This document shows, one piece after another, positions 54,646 through 62,585 of a stretch of DNA of 64,000 bases. The position numbers were made by a program, and so were the translations under genes. Position 1 is the stretch's first letter; every line of letters starts with the position of its first letter. The notes below the pieces were generated by a model. That model saw only the letters and a list, made by a program, of their open reading frames with translations, made no database searches and was not told where the DNA came from. Source of the stretch: Hylemonella gracilis str. Niagara R (lineage in GTDB: Bacteria > Pseudomonadota > Gammaproteobacteria > Burkholderiales > Burkholderiaceae_C); assembly GCF_000600295.1 (NCBI RefSeq), contig NZ_JEMG01000001.1, positions 470,670 through 534,669 of the forward strand, given 5' to 3'.

Positions 54646-54676
54646 TTGAATCTATATTAGCTATAGGTTTTATGCT
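54646..54676 (+). promoter_or_regulatory. MerR-type promoter P2, upstream of the ATPase operon
   Basis: TTGAAT (54646-54651) and TATGCT (54671-54676) are again 19 bases apart, with the dyad CTATA-ttagc-TATAG (54652-54666) in the spacer. The -10 box is identical to that of P1. Nothing else is seen in 54469-54789. Confidence 0.75.
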
Positions 54677-54789
54677 TGATCCCGCTCCCGGTGAAACAGG
54701 TGTGGTGCCGCTTCGGTCAAGCCATTCCTGTTCCTTGGAATGACGCCCGTTTTCCTTCGCGGGTAGTGTCGATGTCTGGAGAAAGTGCC

Positions 54790-55281
54790 ATGGGAAGTAC
54801 GGAACACTCGCAAAAACAAACCCGGTCCAAGTTGGCGTTGAAGGTGCCGCCGCTGATATTGCTTGCGGTTTTTGCTGCAGTCATGGCGCTCTTGCCCGAA
54901 GTGGTCGCCTTGCCGCGTCTCGGGTCCTGGCATGTCTGGTGGTGCCTTGTGATCGCGCTGCTGGGGGTGTCGATCTGCTTGGCTGGCGTCTTTGCTTTTC
55001 GCCAGGCCCGCACGACAGTGGACCCGACCCGGCCAGCCACTGCCACGTCACTGGTCGTGCGAGGCATCTACCACCATACGCGCAATCCGATGTACCTGGG
55101 CTTTTTGCTCGCCTTGTTGGCCTGGGCGCTGTACTTGGCCAAATTGTCGGCCTTGGCGGGATTGCCGCTTTTCGTCTGGTATCTGACCGTGTTCCAGATC
55201 AAGCCCGAGGAAAGCGCCTTGCGCGAGCGTTTCGGGGGCGATTTCGATGCCTATGCCGCAGCTGTGCGCCGCTGGCTGTGA
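54790..55281 (+). CDS. Isoprenylcysteine carboxyl methyltransferase-like membrane protein
   Basis: A 163-residue protein with four helices and the family C-terminal region GIYHHTRNPMYLGFLLALLAWALYL and EESALRERFGGDFDAYAAAVRRWL, as in ICMT/PEMT-type phospholipid methyltransferases. In bacteria these often accompany metal ATPases and their substrate is unknown. ATG 54790 is preferred because GGAG lies 11 bases upstream; the frame is open earlier. First gene after promoter P2. Confidence 0.82.
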   Translation: MGSTEHSQKQTRSKLALKVPPLILLAVFAAVMALLPEVVALPRLGSWHVWWCLVIALLGVSICLAGVFAFRQARTTVDPTRPATATSLVVRGIYHHTRNPMYLGFLLALLAWALYLAKLSALAGLPLFVWYLTVFQIKPEESALRERFGGDFDAYAAAVRRWL

Positions 55282-55318
55282 GCGCGCCAGTTTCTTTTCC
55301 TCTTTCAGGAGAGCTTTG

Positions 55319-55555
55319 ATGACCCTTCCATCGAATCTTCAAAACATCACCTTGCCGGTGGTCGGCATGGACTGCGGCGGCTGCGTGCGCAGTGTGGACA
55401 AGGCCTTGCGCGCCCTGCCTGGCGTCGGCGAGGTGAATGTCTCGCTTGATACAGCCCAGGCCGTGGCGCAGATAGACCCGGCCCGCGTCACCCGTCAGGC
55501 GCTTGTGACCGCGATTGAAGACGCGGGCTTTGACGTACCGGCGGCGCAATCGTGA
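55319..55555 (+). CDS. Heavy-metal-associated (HMA) metallochaperone
   Basis: A 78-residue ferredoxin-like HMA domain with the metal-binding loop VVGMDCGGCVRSVDKAL (CxxC). It binds a soft or divalent cation and would hand it to the ATPase encoded directly downstream, whose GTG overlaps its stop. ATG 55319 follows AGGAGAG. No signal peptide, so it is cytosolic. Confidence 0.9.
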   Translation: MTLPSNLQNITLPVVGMDCGGCVRSVDKALRALPGVGEVNVSLDTAQAVAQIDPARVTRQALVTAIEDAGFDVPAAQS

Positions 55556-57672
55556 TTCAGACACTGGAGTTGCCGGTCGCCGGCATGGACTGCGCTGCCT
55601 GCGCACGCAAGGCACAGCGCGCGCTGATGCGGGTGCCAGGGGTTCAAAGCGCCGACGTTTTGCTCACTGCGGAGAAAGCCGTCATTCAATTCGATGCCGG
55701 CTTGGCGACAGCCGATGCGCTGCGGGCGACGATCGAGAAGGTTGGCTTTTCCGTGCCCCAAGCCGTGCCTGCCGCGGCCGAAGCACCATCCGGGCATCTG
55801 CTGGAAGCCAAGGCGCTGCAACGTCAACTCTTCACGATCCTGGGCATCCTGTTCGGAACGATTCTGTTTGTGGTCGTGATCGGCGAAGGCTTGGGCTTGT
55901 TTGAAGAGCTCACGAGCCGCGTGCCGATGTGGCTTGGCGTGCTGGTGGTGCTGGCTTTCGGCTATCCCATCTTCCTGGACGTGCTCCGCAGCGCATTGCG
56001 GCGCGAGGTGACCAGCCACACCCTGATGACCGTGGGGGCTGTCGCGGCCTTGGCCATTGGCCAGTGGGCCACGGCCGCCATCGTCGTGTTCTTCATGCGG
56101 ATTGGCGAATTCACGGAGCGCCACACCAGTGAGCGCGCCCGCAAACTCCTCAAGGAGATGACCGCGTTGACACCGCAGACAGCGCGTGTACTGCGTGAGG
56201 GCGTGGAGCGCGAGGTTTCGATTGAAGCCGTGGTGCCTGGTGATGTCGTCATCGTGCGCCCGGGTGAGCGCGTGCCCGTGGACGGCGTGGTGCTGGAAGG
56301 GCAGGCGACGTTCGACCAGGCCGCCATCACCGGCGAGAGCATGCCGGTGGAAGTCGAGGTCGGCGGCAAAGTGTATGCGGCCACCTTGGCGAAGCTGGGC
56401 TACGTCAAACTGAGCGCTCAGCGTGTTGGCCGCGACACCACTTTCGGGCGTGCCTTGCAACTGGTCGAAGACGCCGAGGCCAATCGCGGCCGGGTGCAAC
56501 GCGTCGCCGATCGTTTCAGCGCTTGGTATTTGCCGGTGGTGGCGACCATCGCCTTGCTGACCTGGTGGCTCAGCGGCAACCTTCTGGCCACCGTGGCCGT
56601 GCTCGTCGTGGCCTGCTCATGCTCGTTTGCGCTGGCCACGCCCATCGCGATGATGGCGTCGGTTGGCGCCGCCGCCCGTCAGGGTCTTCTGATCAAGGGC
56701 GGCAAGGTGATCGAGGCGCTGGCCCGCTGCGACGTGATGCTGGTGGACAAGACCGGTACGCTGACGACGGGGCGGCCGCAGGTCACCGATCTGGTGTCGC
56801 TGAACCAGCATGACGAAGCCGAGTTGCTGCGCCTGGCCGCCACGGCCGAGCGCCATTCGGAGCATCCATTGGCCGAGGCGGTGCGGCGGTTTGCCATGGA
56901 GCGGGGTACGGCAGCACTTGAGCCAGAGCAATTCGAATCCCTGCCCGGGCATGGCGTGCGTGCCTTGGTAGGTGGGAAGACGGTGGAGATCGGCAACGAC
57001 AGAATGCTGAAAACCTGGACGGATGCCCACGCCGTGGCCGAGATTGCGCAGCGCTTCGAAGCCCAGGGAAAGACACTGTTGTTCGTCGCCGTGGATGGGC
57101 GAGTGGCCGGATTGTTCGCGGCGCAAGATACCTTGCGTCCGGAGATCGCCGAGGCGATGGTGGCGGTGCGCGCCGCGGGCATCAAGCAGATCGAACTGTT
57201 GACCGGCGACAACGAGAGGACGGCTGCCGCCATTGCCAGTCCACTCGGCCTGGCGTGGCGCGCCAATTTGCTGCCGGAGGACAAGATCGGCATCGTGCGC
57301 GAGTTCCAGCGGCAAGGCCATCGCGTGGTGATGGTCGGCGACGGTGTCAACGACGCCCCGGCATTGGCGCAGGCTGATGTGGGCATCGCCATGGGTGGGG
57401 GCACGGACGTGGCGATGGAAGCCGCCCATATCGTGCTGATGCGCGAGGACTGGCGACTCGTGGCCGAATCGGTACGCATCGCCACGCGAACGATGCGGGT
57501 GGTGCGTTCCAATATCGGCTTTACTGCTCTGTACAACCTTCTGGGTTTGTCGCTAGCGGCTTTTGGCCTGTTGCCACCGATCTACGCGGCAGCGTTGCAG
57601 TCGATCCCGGATATCGGCATCCTCGCCAACTCGTCGCGGCTGATTCGCGTTGGGGAGGCCAAGCATGACTGA
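55552..57672 (+). CDS. P1B-type heavy metal ATPase with an atypical CSC motif
   Basis: A 706-residue metal-exporting ATPase. An N-terminal HMA domain has GMDCAACARKA; the actuator has TGESMP; the phosphorylation site is DKTGTLTTG (Asp399); the HP motif is ERHSEHPLAEA; the hinge is GDGVNDAPALA. The membrane metal site, usually CPC, is CSC (Cys355-Ser356-Cys357 in VVACSCSFALATP), without the proline. The rest suggests a Zn/Cd/Pb-type pump. Starts at GTG 55552. Sits in a coupled operon with the HMA protein and redox genes. Confidence 0.92.
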   Translation: MIQTLELPVAGMDCAACARKAQRALMRVPGVQSADVLLTAEKAVIQFDAGLATADALRATIEKVGFSVPQAVPAAAEAPSGHLLEAKALQRQLFTILGILFGTILFVVVIGEGLGLFEELTSRVPMWLGVLVVLAFGYPIFLDVLRSALRREVTSHTLMTVGAVAALAIGQWATAAIVVFFMRIGEFTERHTSERARKLLKEMTALTPQTARVLREGVEREVSIEAVVPGDVVIVRPGERVPVDGVVLEGQATFDQAAITGESMPVEVEVGGKVYAATLAKLGYVKLSAQRVGRDTTFGRALQLVEDAEANRGRVQRVADRFSAWYLPVVATIALLTWWLSGNLLATVAVLVVACSCSFALATPIAMMASVGAAARQGLLIKGGKVIEALARCDVMLVDKTGTLTTGRPQVTDLVSLNQHDEAELLRLAATAERHSEHPLAEAVRRFAMERGTAALEPEQFESLPGHGVRALVGGKTVEIGNDRMLKTWTDAHAVAEIAQRFEAQGKTLLFVAVDGRVAGLFAAQDTLRPEIAEAMVAVRAAGIKQIELLTGDNERTAAAIASPLGLAWRANLLPEDKIGIVREFQRQGHRVVMVGDGVNDAPALAQADVGIAMGGGTDVAMEAAHIVLMREDWRLVAESVRIATRTMRVVRSNIGFTALYNLLGLSLAAFGLLPPIYAAALQSIPDIGILANSSRLIRVGEAKHD

Positions 57673-58108
57673 AACGACAACTGCTGATCATGGCCGCGCA
57701 ACTTGGACACTGTTGTTCGCTGCATGGCTCATTGCATTGCTGGCGTCGCTCGTGGTGCTTTTTGTCGGTGAAGTCATGGGGCAGGCACCCTGCAATTTAT
57801 GCTGGTTCCAACGTGCTTTCATGTTCCCCTTGGCCATCGTTCTCGGTGTGGCGAGCTTGCGCGCCGACGCGGGGGGCTGGCGTTATGCGCTGCCATTGGC
57901 CGGTGCCGGCCTGTTGGTGGCGGGCTTCCATAGCCTGCTTTACCTGGGATTGATTCCCGAGCGCATCACGCCTTGTAGCCAAGGCCTATCGTGTACCAGC
58001 GCTGACATGACCATCCTGGGCGGTTTGCCATTGCCCATGCTGGCGTTGGTTGCCTTCGGCGCCATCGCCGTTTTGCTTTTTCTGGCTCGTTCAAGGACTT
58101 CTTCATGA
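57665..58108 (+). CDS. dsbB: DsbB-family thiol oxidoreductase
   Basis: A 147-residue inner membrane protein with four helices. Active cysteines are CNLCWFQRA after helix 1-2 and the second pair in ITPCSQGLSC, as in DsbB/BdbC, which passes electrons from DsbA to quinone. It starts 8 bases inside the ATPase end and overlaps the next gene (ATGA), so it is co-translated with a DsbA-like protein. Confidence 0.92.
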   Translation: MTETTTADHGRATWTLLFAAWLIALLASLVVLFVGEVMGQAPCNLCWFQRAFMFPLAIVLGVASLRADAGGWRYALPLAGAGLLVAGFHSLLYLGLIPERITPCSQGLSCTSADMTILGGLPLPMLALVAFGAIAVLLFLARSRTSS

Positions 58109-58770
58109 CCCGACGTACCGTTATCGTCATCCTCACGGCATTCATTGCCGTGGCGGCCTTTGTTACGGCCGTCTTTCTCTATCAGCGCCACGAGCGGCAG
58201 CAAGCTGTTCAACAAGCTGCGGCGCAATTCGGCGTCATGGTGCGGTCTCATTCGCCCGTTGTCGGGCCGATTGCCGCTCCGGTCACCATCGTCGAATTCT
58301 TCGACCCTGCCTGCGAAGCTTGCCGGGCCTTCTATCCCTATGTCAAACAGATCCTCGCAGAGTGGCCGCGCGAGGTGCGCCTGGTGATTCGCTATGTGCC
58401 GTTCCACCGGGAGCCTTCGGTGATCGGGGTGCAGATCTTGGAAGCAGCCCGGGCGCAAGGACGTTTCGAACCCATGATGGAAGCCTTGCTGCAATCGCAG
58501 CCGGTCTGGGCCAGTCACAGTGCGCCGACAGCCGATCGGGCTTGGCAGTTTGCTCGCGCCGCAGGACTCGACATGGAGAAAGCCCGCGCTCATGTCGCGT
58601 CGGGCGACGTTGAGAAGGTGTTGAAACAGGATGTCGCCGACCTGACTGCCGTGGGCGTGCGCGCGACGCCGACCTTCTTTGTCAATGGAAAGCCATTGTC
58701 GGAACCAGACCCGCGCGTATTGCGTGAGTTGGTGAAAAGTGAAGTTGAACGAAGCCGCAAAGCACCATGA
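58105..58770 (+). CDS. DsbA-like thioredoxin-fold protein (BdbD type)
   Basis: A 221-residue exported protein with an N-terminal anchor (VIVILTAFIAVAAFVTAVFLY) and a DsbA/BdbD-type thioredoxin fold. The active site is FFDPACEACRAFYPY (CxxC), and the cis-proline is in VRATPTFFVNG. Likely the disulfide-exchange partner of the DsbB protein just upstream, perhaps maturing periplasmic metal-binding proteins. Overlaps both neighbours by 4 bases. Confidence 0.9.
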   Translation: MTRRTVIVILTAFIAVAAFVTAVFLYQRHERQQAVQQAAAQFGVMVRSHSPVVGPIAAPVTIVEFFDPACEACRAFYPYVKQILAEWPREVRLVIRYVPFHREPSVIGVQILEAARAQGRFEPMMEALLQSQPVWASHSAPTADRAWQFARAAGLDMEKARAHVASGDVEKVLKQDVADLTAVGVRATPTFFVNGKPLSEPDPRVLRELVKSEVERSRKAP

Positions 58771-59393
58771 ATCCATTGCCTTTCCTCTCTCCGGGTGCAT
58801 CGCGAATTGCACGTCGAACCTGCTTGCTGGCCGGTGGCGCTTGGCTGGCAACCGCTCTGGCAGGTTGTGATCGAGCCAAGCCTAGCTACAAATCCATCGA
58901 CCTCACGGGAGCGGATTTCGGTCGCGGTTTTTCCTTGCAAGACCCGGAGGGTCGTACGCGCACGCTCGAAGATTTCCGAGGGCGTTATGTGATGCTGTTT
59001 TTTGGTTTCACCCAATGCCCCGATGTATGTCCAACAGCGCTGACTCGGGCTGTCGAAGTGCGGCGCCTGCTGGGTGCAGATGCCGAGAAGCTGCAAGTTC
59101 TGCTCGTTTCGGTCGATCCTGAGCGTGACACGCCGGAGCTTCTCCGGAACTACACCGCGAATTTCGATCCCAGTTTCATCGCCTTGCGCGGGAGCATGCA
59201 GGCGACACAGGACGTCGCCAAGGAATTCAAGATCTATTATTCCAAGGTGCCCGCGGGAAGCTCCTACACGATGGACCACACGGCATTGACCTACATCCTG
59301 GATCCCAAGGGGCAACTGCGTTTGGCGATCCGGCACGAGCAGTCGCCCGAGGACGTCGCGACGGATCTGCGCACGCTGATCAGCGCAGGGTGA
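58767..59393 (+). CDS. SCO1/SenC-family copper protein
   Basis: A 208-residue thioredoxin-fold lipoprotein; the lipobox is ATALAGC. The copper site is complete: FTQCPDVCPTAL (CxxxC) and the distal histidine in YTMDHTALTY. SCO proteins load copper to cytochrome oxidase or act as thiol reductants. Here it is the last gene of the ATPase-Dsb operon rather than next to oxidase genes, suggesting a role in metal or thiol stress. Confidence 0.9.
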   Translation: MNPLPFLSPGASRIARRTCLLAGGAWLATALAGCDRAKPSYKSIDLTGADFGRGFSLQDPEGRTRTLEDFRGRYVMLFFGFTQCPDVCPTALTRAVEVRRLLGADAEKLQVLLVSVDPERDTPELLRNYTANFDPSFIALRGSMQATQDVAKEFKIYYSKVPAGSSYTMDHTALTYILDPKGQLRLAIRHEQSPEDVATDLRTLISAG

Positions 59394-59432
59394 CCTGATG
59401 TTTTCAGAGAAACAATTTGTGGAGCCATTGCC

Positions 59433-59858
59433 ATGAAGATCGGTGAGTTGGCCCTCAAGGCCGAATGCGACGTGCAGACGATTCGCTTTTATGAGCGGGA
59501 GGGATTGCTGCAAGCACCGGCAAGGGAACCATCGAACCACCGTCGTTATGTCGGGAACGATCTTGAACGCTTGCGCTTCATTCGGCACTGCCGCTCACTC
59601 GATATCCCACTGCCTGATATCCGCCAGCTACTGGCTTTTGCAGCGGAACCTTCGCAATCGTGCTCCAACGTCAATGCCTTGCTGGACAAGCACATTGCGC
59701 AGGTCAGGCAGCGTCTCAAGGCACTCCGCGACCTGGACCGACAGCTCGTGGCACTGAGGGCAAGGTGCGATGGTGACGCCTCTCATGAGTGCGCCATTCT
59801 TGCGTCTTTCATGGATGCATCGAGCCCGTCATCCTCTGCGAGCCACGCTGGTGCCTAG
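59433..59858 (+). CDS. CadR/PbrR-type MerR regulator
   Basis: A 141-residue MerR-family activator. The N-terminal HTH is MKIGELALKAECDVQTIRFYEREGLL. Metal-ligand cysteines are near SQSCSNVNALLDKHI and, after the dimer helix, RARCDGDASHECAIL, the pattern of CadR and PbrR (Cd, Zn or Pb sensing), with a Ser/His-rich tail. The two promoters with 19-bp spacers and dyads in this block are its probable targets. It follows the SCO gene by 39 bases. Confidence 0.9.
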   Translation: MKIGELALKAECDVQTIRFYEREGLLQAPAREPSNHRRYVGNDLERLRFIRHCRSLDIPLPDIRQLLAFAAEPSQSCSNVNALLDKHIAQVRQRLKALRDLDRQLVALRARCDGDASHECAILASFMDASSPSSSASHAGA

Positions 59859-59908
59859 AAAGGCTTCGACAAAGGTACGATCCTGCTGACGCGTGGTGAG
59901 GTAGCAGC

Positions 59909-60526
59909 ATGACTGGAAAATTGCATTGGGAACAAATTTACGGCACCAAAGCTCCGGACTCGGTGAGCTGGTATGCCCCGCATCTTGTGGAGTCTCTCGG
60001 CTACATCGAGAAAACCGGTGCACCGAAGTCTGCCGCGATTCTGGATGTGGGGGGCGGAGAGTCCACACTCGTGGACGATCTGTTGAACGCAGGCTATGAC
60101 AACGTCGCGGTTCTCGACCTTTCGGAAACGGCACTTCAGGTTTCAAAACGGAGATTGGGCAGTCGTGCGGACGGTGTCAGGTGGCTTGCCGCGGACGTAC
60201 TGCGGCATTCGTTCACGCCGCATTCCATCGACGTTTGGCATGACCGCGCGGTGTTTCATTTCTTGACTTCATCAGCAGATCGGGACGCGTACGTCCAGCA
60301 GGTGCTGCGCACGCTCAAGCCTGGCGGGCACTGCATCGTAGGCACGTTTGGTCCTGCAGGGCCGGAGCGCTGCAGTGGTTTGCCGGTGCAGCGGTATGAC
60401 GCCGGCGATTTGCACGGCGAGTTCGGTGGGCGTTTCCAGCTTCTTGAGCATAGCGTCAGCACCCATATCACTCCGTGGGGTAGCGAGCAGCAGTTCGTTT
60501 ATTGCTATTGCCGGTTGGAGCACTAG
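59909..60526 (+). CDS. Class I SAM-dependent methyltransferase
   Basis: A 205-residue methyltransferase. Motif I is AAILDVGGGESTLVDDLLNAGY, post-I NVAVLDLSETAL, and motif III RTLKPGGHCIVGTFG. Small enzymes of this kind (TehB-like) methylate metalloids or thiols, which would fit the resistance block; the substrate is not proven. It is 50 bases after the MerR gene and the last gene of the metal block before an IS relic. Confidence 0.87.
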   Translation: MTGKLHWEQIYGTKAPDSVSWYAPHLVESLGYIEKTGAPKSAAILDVGGGESTLVDDLLNAGYDNVAVLDLSETALQVSKRRLGSRADGVRWLAADVLRHSFTPHSIDVWHDRAVFHFLTSSADRDAYVQQVLRTLKPGGHCIVGTFGPAGPERCSGLPVQRYDAGDLHGEFGGRFQLLEHSVSTHITPWGSEQQFVYCYCRLEH

Positions 60527-60576
60527 CTCATCCAGCGTGGCGCCCTATCTCTTTGTTGCTGCTGATTGTGGAATTA

Positions 60577-60675
60577 CGCTGGAGCCTGAGTGTGCTGGCC
60601 TACGACTTCAAGTGCGTTCTTGGCATCCTGGGCTTCGAGAGGACCATGAAAGCGATGCGCCTGCCAGGCGCATAG
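60577..60675 (+). pseudogene. C-terminal remnant of an IS transposase
   Basis: The frame reads RWSLSVLAYDFKCVLGILGFERTMKAMRLPGA and stops, closely resembling the last 30 residues of IS5/IS1182-type transposases (LAYNLKRVxxILG...). Nothing upstream continues it. The remaining bases between 60527 and 60850 hold no gene. Confidence 0.68.
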
Positions 60676-60850
60676 GCGCCCACTGCTATCGCCTGGGAAT
60701 GAACCCGCTACCCAACGTTCGCCCCGGACCACGGTGATGAGTCGCAGACGCGCGCGGCAAACTCGAAAAACCACTGGGTGAGCTGGCTACGGCCTTGTCC
60801 AGTGAACTCTCCGTGCGTTATCACACGGCTTCGCTTGTTTCCGTCCCGGG

Positions 60851-61855
60851 TCAGCGGCGTTGGCGCGGTGGCACGTCCTCGTCCGCCTCAGCCTGGGCCA
60901 GCGTGATGCCCATCCACTGCTGCAGGTCGTCCCACATGCGGCGGATTTCCACGTTGCGTGGCGTCAACTCAGCGCTGACCAGCTCCACCGTCACCACGGG
61001 CATGCCCTTGTGCACGCCCGCGTAATGCCCCAGTGAGCCGGGGAACACGCCCAGCTGATTCAAGGTCAGGCGCCCGAGCTTGCGCGGTGCTTCCTGCGGG
61101 CCGTCGAAATCCAGCACGCCGTAGGGTGCGTGGATGGTGACGATCAGATGCGGCCGGAAGCGCTGCATCTCCTCGAACAAATAACGCGATTCCGGCTCGC
61201 TCAGGGGTTCAGGACCGGGGTAACGACGCGGGTCCTTGCGCGTGCGCACCGTCCAGTAGTGCGTGGCGTCGTGCGTCCAGTTGGGCGTGGGGAAGTTGCG
61301 GTTCAGATCTACCCCGTTTGCATTCATGCGGCGCACCGGCCGGTCGAACAAGCCATCCGGGCTCAAGGCGGGAATGAAACGCCAGAGGATGCCCCGCTCC
61401 GGCTCGCCCTGCGCGTACTGGATCCAGTGCAGGGGCACGGAGGCCGACGATGGCTCATCTCCGTGGGTGCCGCCGATCACCAGCACGCGCAGGCGCTGTT
61501 CCGCGGTGAGCGCCACGTCGCGCACATAGATCGGCCGACCGCGCACGCTGCGTCCCTCGCTCGGCCGTAACTGGGCGGCTTCGCACAGCGCCCAGGTCAC
61601 GTTCGGCAGCCGCATCCAGAATTCCTCGCAGACCTTGCCCTTGCGCTGCTCCAGCGGTGGCGGCATGTCGCGCTCCACCAAAGTCGCATACGGCGGCGTT
61701 GCCGGTGGCACCGGTGCCGGCTGCACGTCCGCCTGCTGAGCCCCAACCCACCCCGGCATGACCAGCGTGGTCAGGGCCGATGCGGCGGCCCACAAAAAGA
61801 ATGCGGGCATCCGCCCTGCAAGGCGGCCTGCGCCTGTCCGGCTCCAAAAGCACAT
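60851..61855 (-). CDS. Exported M14-family zinc carboxypeptidase/amidase
   Basis: A 334-residue protein with a hydrophobic signal (MPAFFLWAAASALTTLVMPGWVGA; ATG 61855 or 61810) and an M14 domain. Zinc ligands are in IGGTHGDEPSSA (His and Glu) and VTIHAPYG (His); the catalytic glutamate is in VVTVELVS; NGVDLNRNFP is the substrate Arg/Asn region. Closest in pattern to MpaA-type murein peptide amidases. High GC and codon use resemble the backbone, although it lies inside the transposon, so it is probably captured cargo. Confidence 0.87.
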   Translation of the reverse strand: MCFWSRTGAGRLAGRMPAFFLWAAASALTTLVMPGWVGAQQADVQPAPVPPATPPYATLVERDMPPPLEQRKGKVCEEFWMRLPNVTWALCEAAQLRPSEGRSVRGRPIYVRDVALTAEQRLRVLVIGGTHGDEPSSASVPLHWIQYAQGEPERGILWRFIPALSPDGLFDRPVRRMNANGVDLNRNFPTPNWTHDATHYWTVRTRKDPRRYPGPEPLSEPESRYLFEEMQRFRPHLIVTIHAPYGVLDFDGPQEAPRKLGRLTLNQLGVFPGSLGHYAGVHKGMPVVTVELVSAELTPRNVEIRRMWDDLQQWMGITLAQAEADEDVPPRQRR

Positions 61856-62408
61856 GGCTGAATTCTAGAACCCGCCCCGATGTCCCCACAGCCTCAGAGT
61901 TTTCCGGCGCCTTTCAAGCGCAAGTCCAGATAGCACTCGATGGCTGAGGCGCTCCAGGTGCTGCAGGAAATGGGCTTGGGCGTCGCAAGTCTGAACCAGG
62001 GATATGGACATGCGTTTGATCTCGTGGTCGATGCGGTGATCGGCTCCTTCGAGGCCATAAACCTGCCCCTGCGTCAGATGCTGACGCGCTAGGTGGACTG
62101 AGGCCACATACCTTGAATGACTGCTTCACGTGTCAGTCGTCGTTCGCTGAGGCACGCATGAAAGACGGCAAGCAGCCTCAAGCCGATGCTGCATTGGCAA
62201 CGGCGGGAGTGCAAGAAGGATGCAACCGGTTGCTGCCGTTCGTAGCAACCCCATGACAGCGCGGGCACAGACTGAAGCAGCAAGTCGACTAAATCTTGCA
62301 GTTTCTGTATTTGACTGACGCCCAGTCAGATCGGAGTCAGCTGGCTAGTGAGGGATAGAAATTGCAAACCTTGCGAGACGGTTTGCGTAACTTATTGATT
62401 TTGAACGA
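61856..62408. other. Right sub-terminal stretch of the transposon, no clear gene
   Basis: A 50-codon frame at 61940-62092 (AEALQVLQEMGLGVASLNQG...) matches nothing I recognise. An inverted repeat TGACTG-acgcc-CAGTCA lies at 62312-62328 and could be an operator for an unlinked regulator. No RNA gene is seen. Confidence 0.5.
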
Positions 62409-62458
62409 CTCAAATTGCAGAATCAATTGTCGGATTGCAGACTCAATTGTTCCCGACA
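62409..62458 (-). repeat. Right transposon end with TnsB-type binding repeats
   Basis: Read inward on the minus strand, the end begins TGTCGGGAACAATTGAGTC and a second copy starts 25 bases in with CCGACAATTGATTCTGCAAT. The copies are TTGCAGAATCAATTGT (62415-62430) and TTGCAGACTCAATTGT (62435-62450) on the plus strand, 20 bases apart. The outermost matches the left end at 21 of 25 positions. Confidence 0.85.
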
Positions 62459-62463
62459 CATGA
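62459..62463. repeat. Target site duplication, right copy (CATGA)
   Basis: Identical to the five bases before the left end (16774-16778). Confidence 0.92.
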
Positions 62464-62585
62464 AGTGTCTTTCCAGTGTGTGTTGGTTGAGTGGCGTGTG
62501 ATTGCCTTGCGGCAGGACGAACTTTGCGCCCAAAGCCTGAACTTTCGGCATAATTTAGTACACAGTATTTTGCTTGGAGTACAAA

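Larger units (their letters stand above)
16779..62458. mobile_element. Tn7-like transposon, 45.7 kb, with CBASS and metal-resistance cargo
   Basis: The borders are TGTCG at 16779 and CGACA at 62458. The outer 25 bases match as inverted repeats at 21 positions (shared core ACAATTGAGTC and GCAAT). Perfect 5-bp CATGA duplications flank the element, and more copies of the core lie inside each end. It encodes TnsA, TnsB, TnsC and two TniQ/TnsD-like proteins (25298-32393). Cargo is CBASS, other putative defence genes and a large metal-resistance block. Unlike Tn7, the tns operon is about 30 kb from the right end and 8.5 kb from the left end. Decayed IS fragments inside (17165 and 60577) show that it has collected other insertions. 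The clean duplication argues that the present borders moved as one unit. Confidence 0.93.

Noticed and set aside
62415..62450. Direct CAATTGT repeats first read as AraC-type operators shared with the hydrolase promoter at 16.8 kb
   Set aside because: They coincide with the transposon ends, follow inverted orientation, and are flanked by the CATGA duplication. TnsB sites explain them better.
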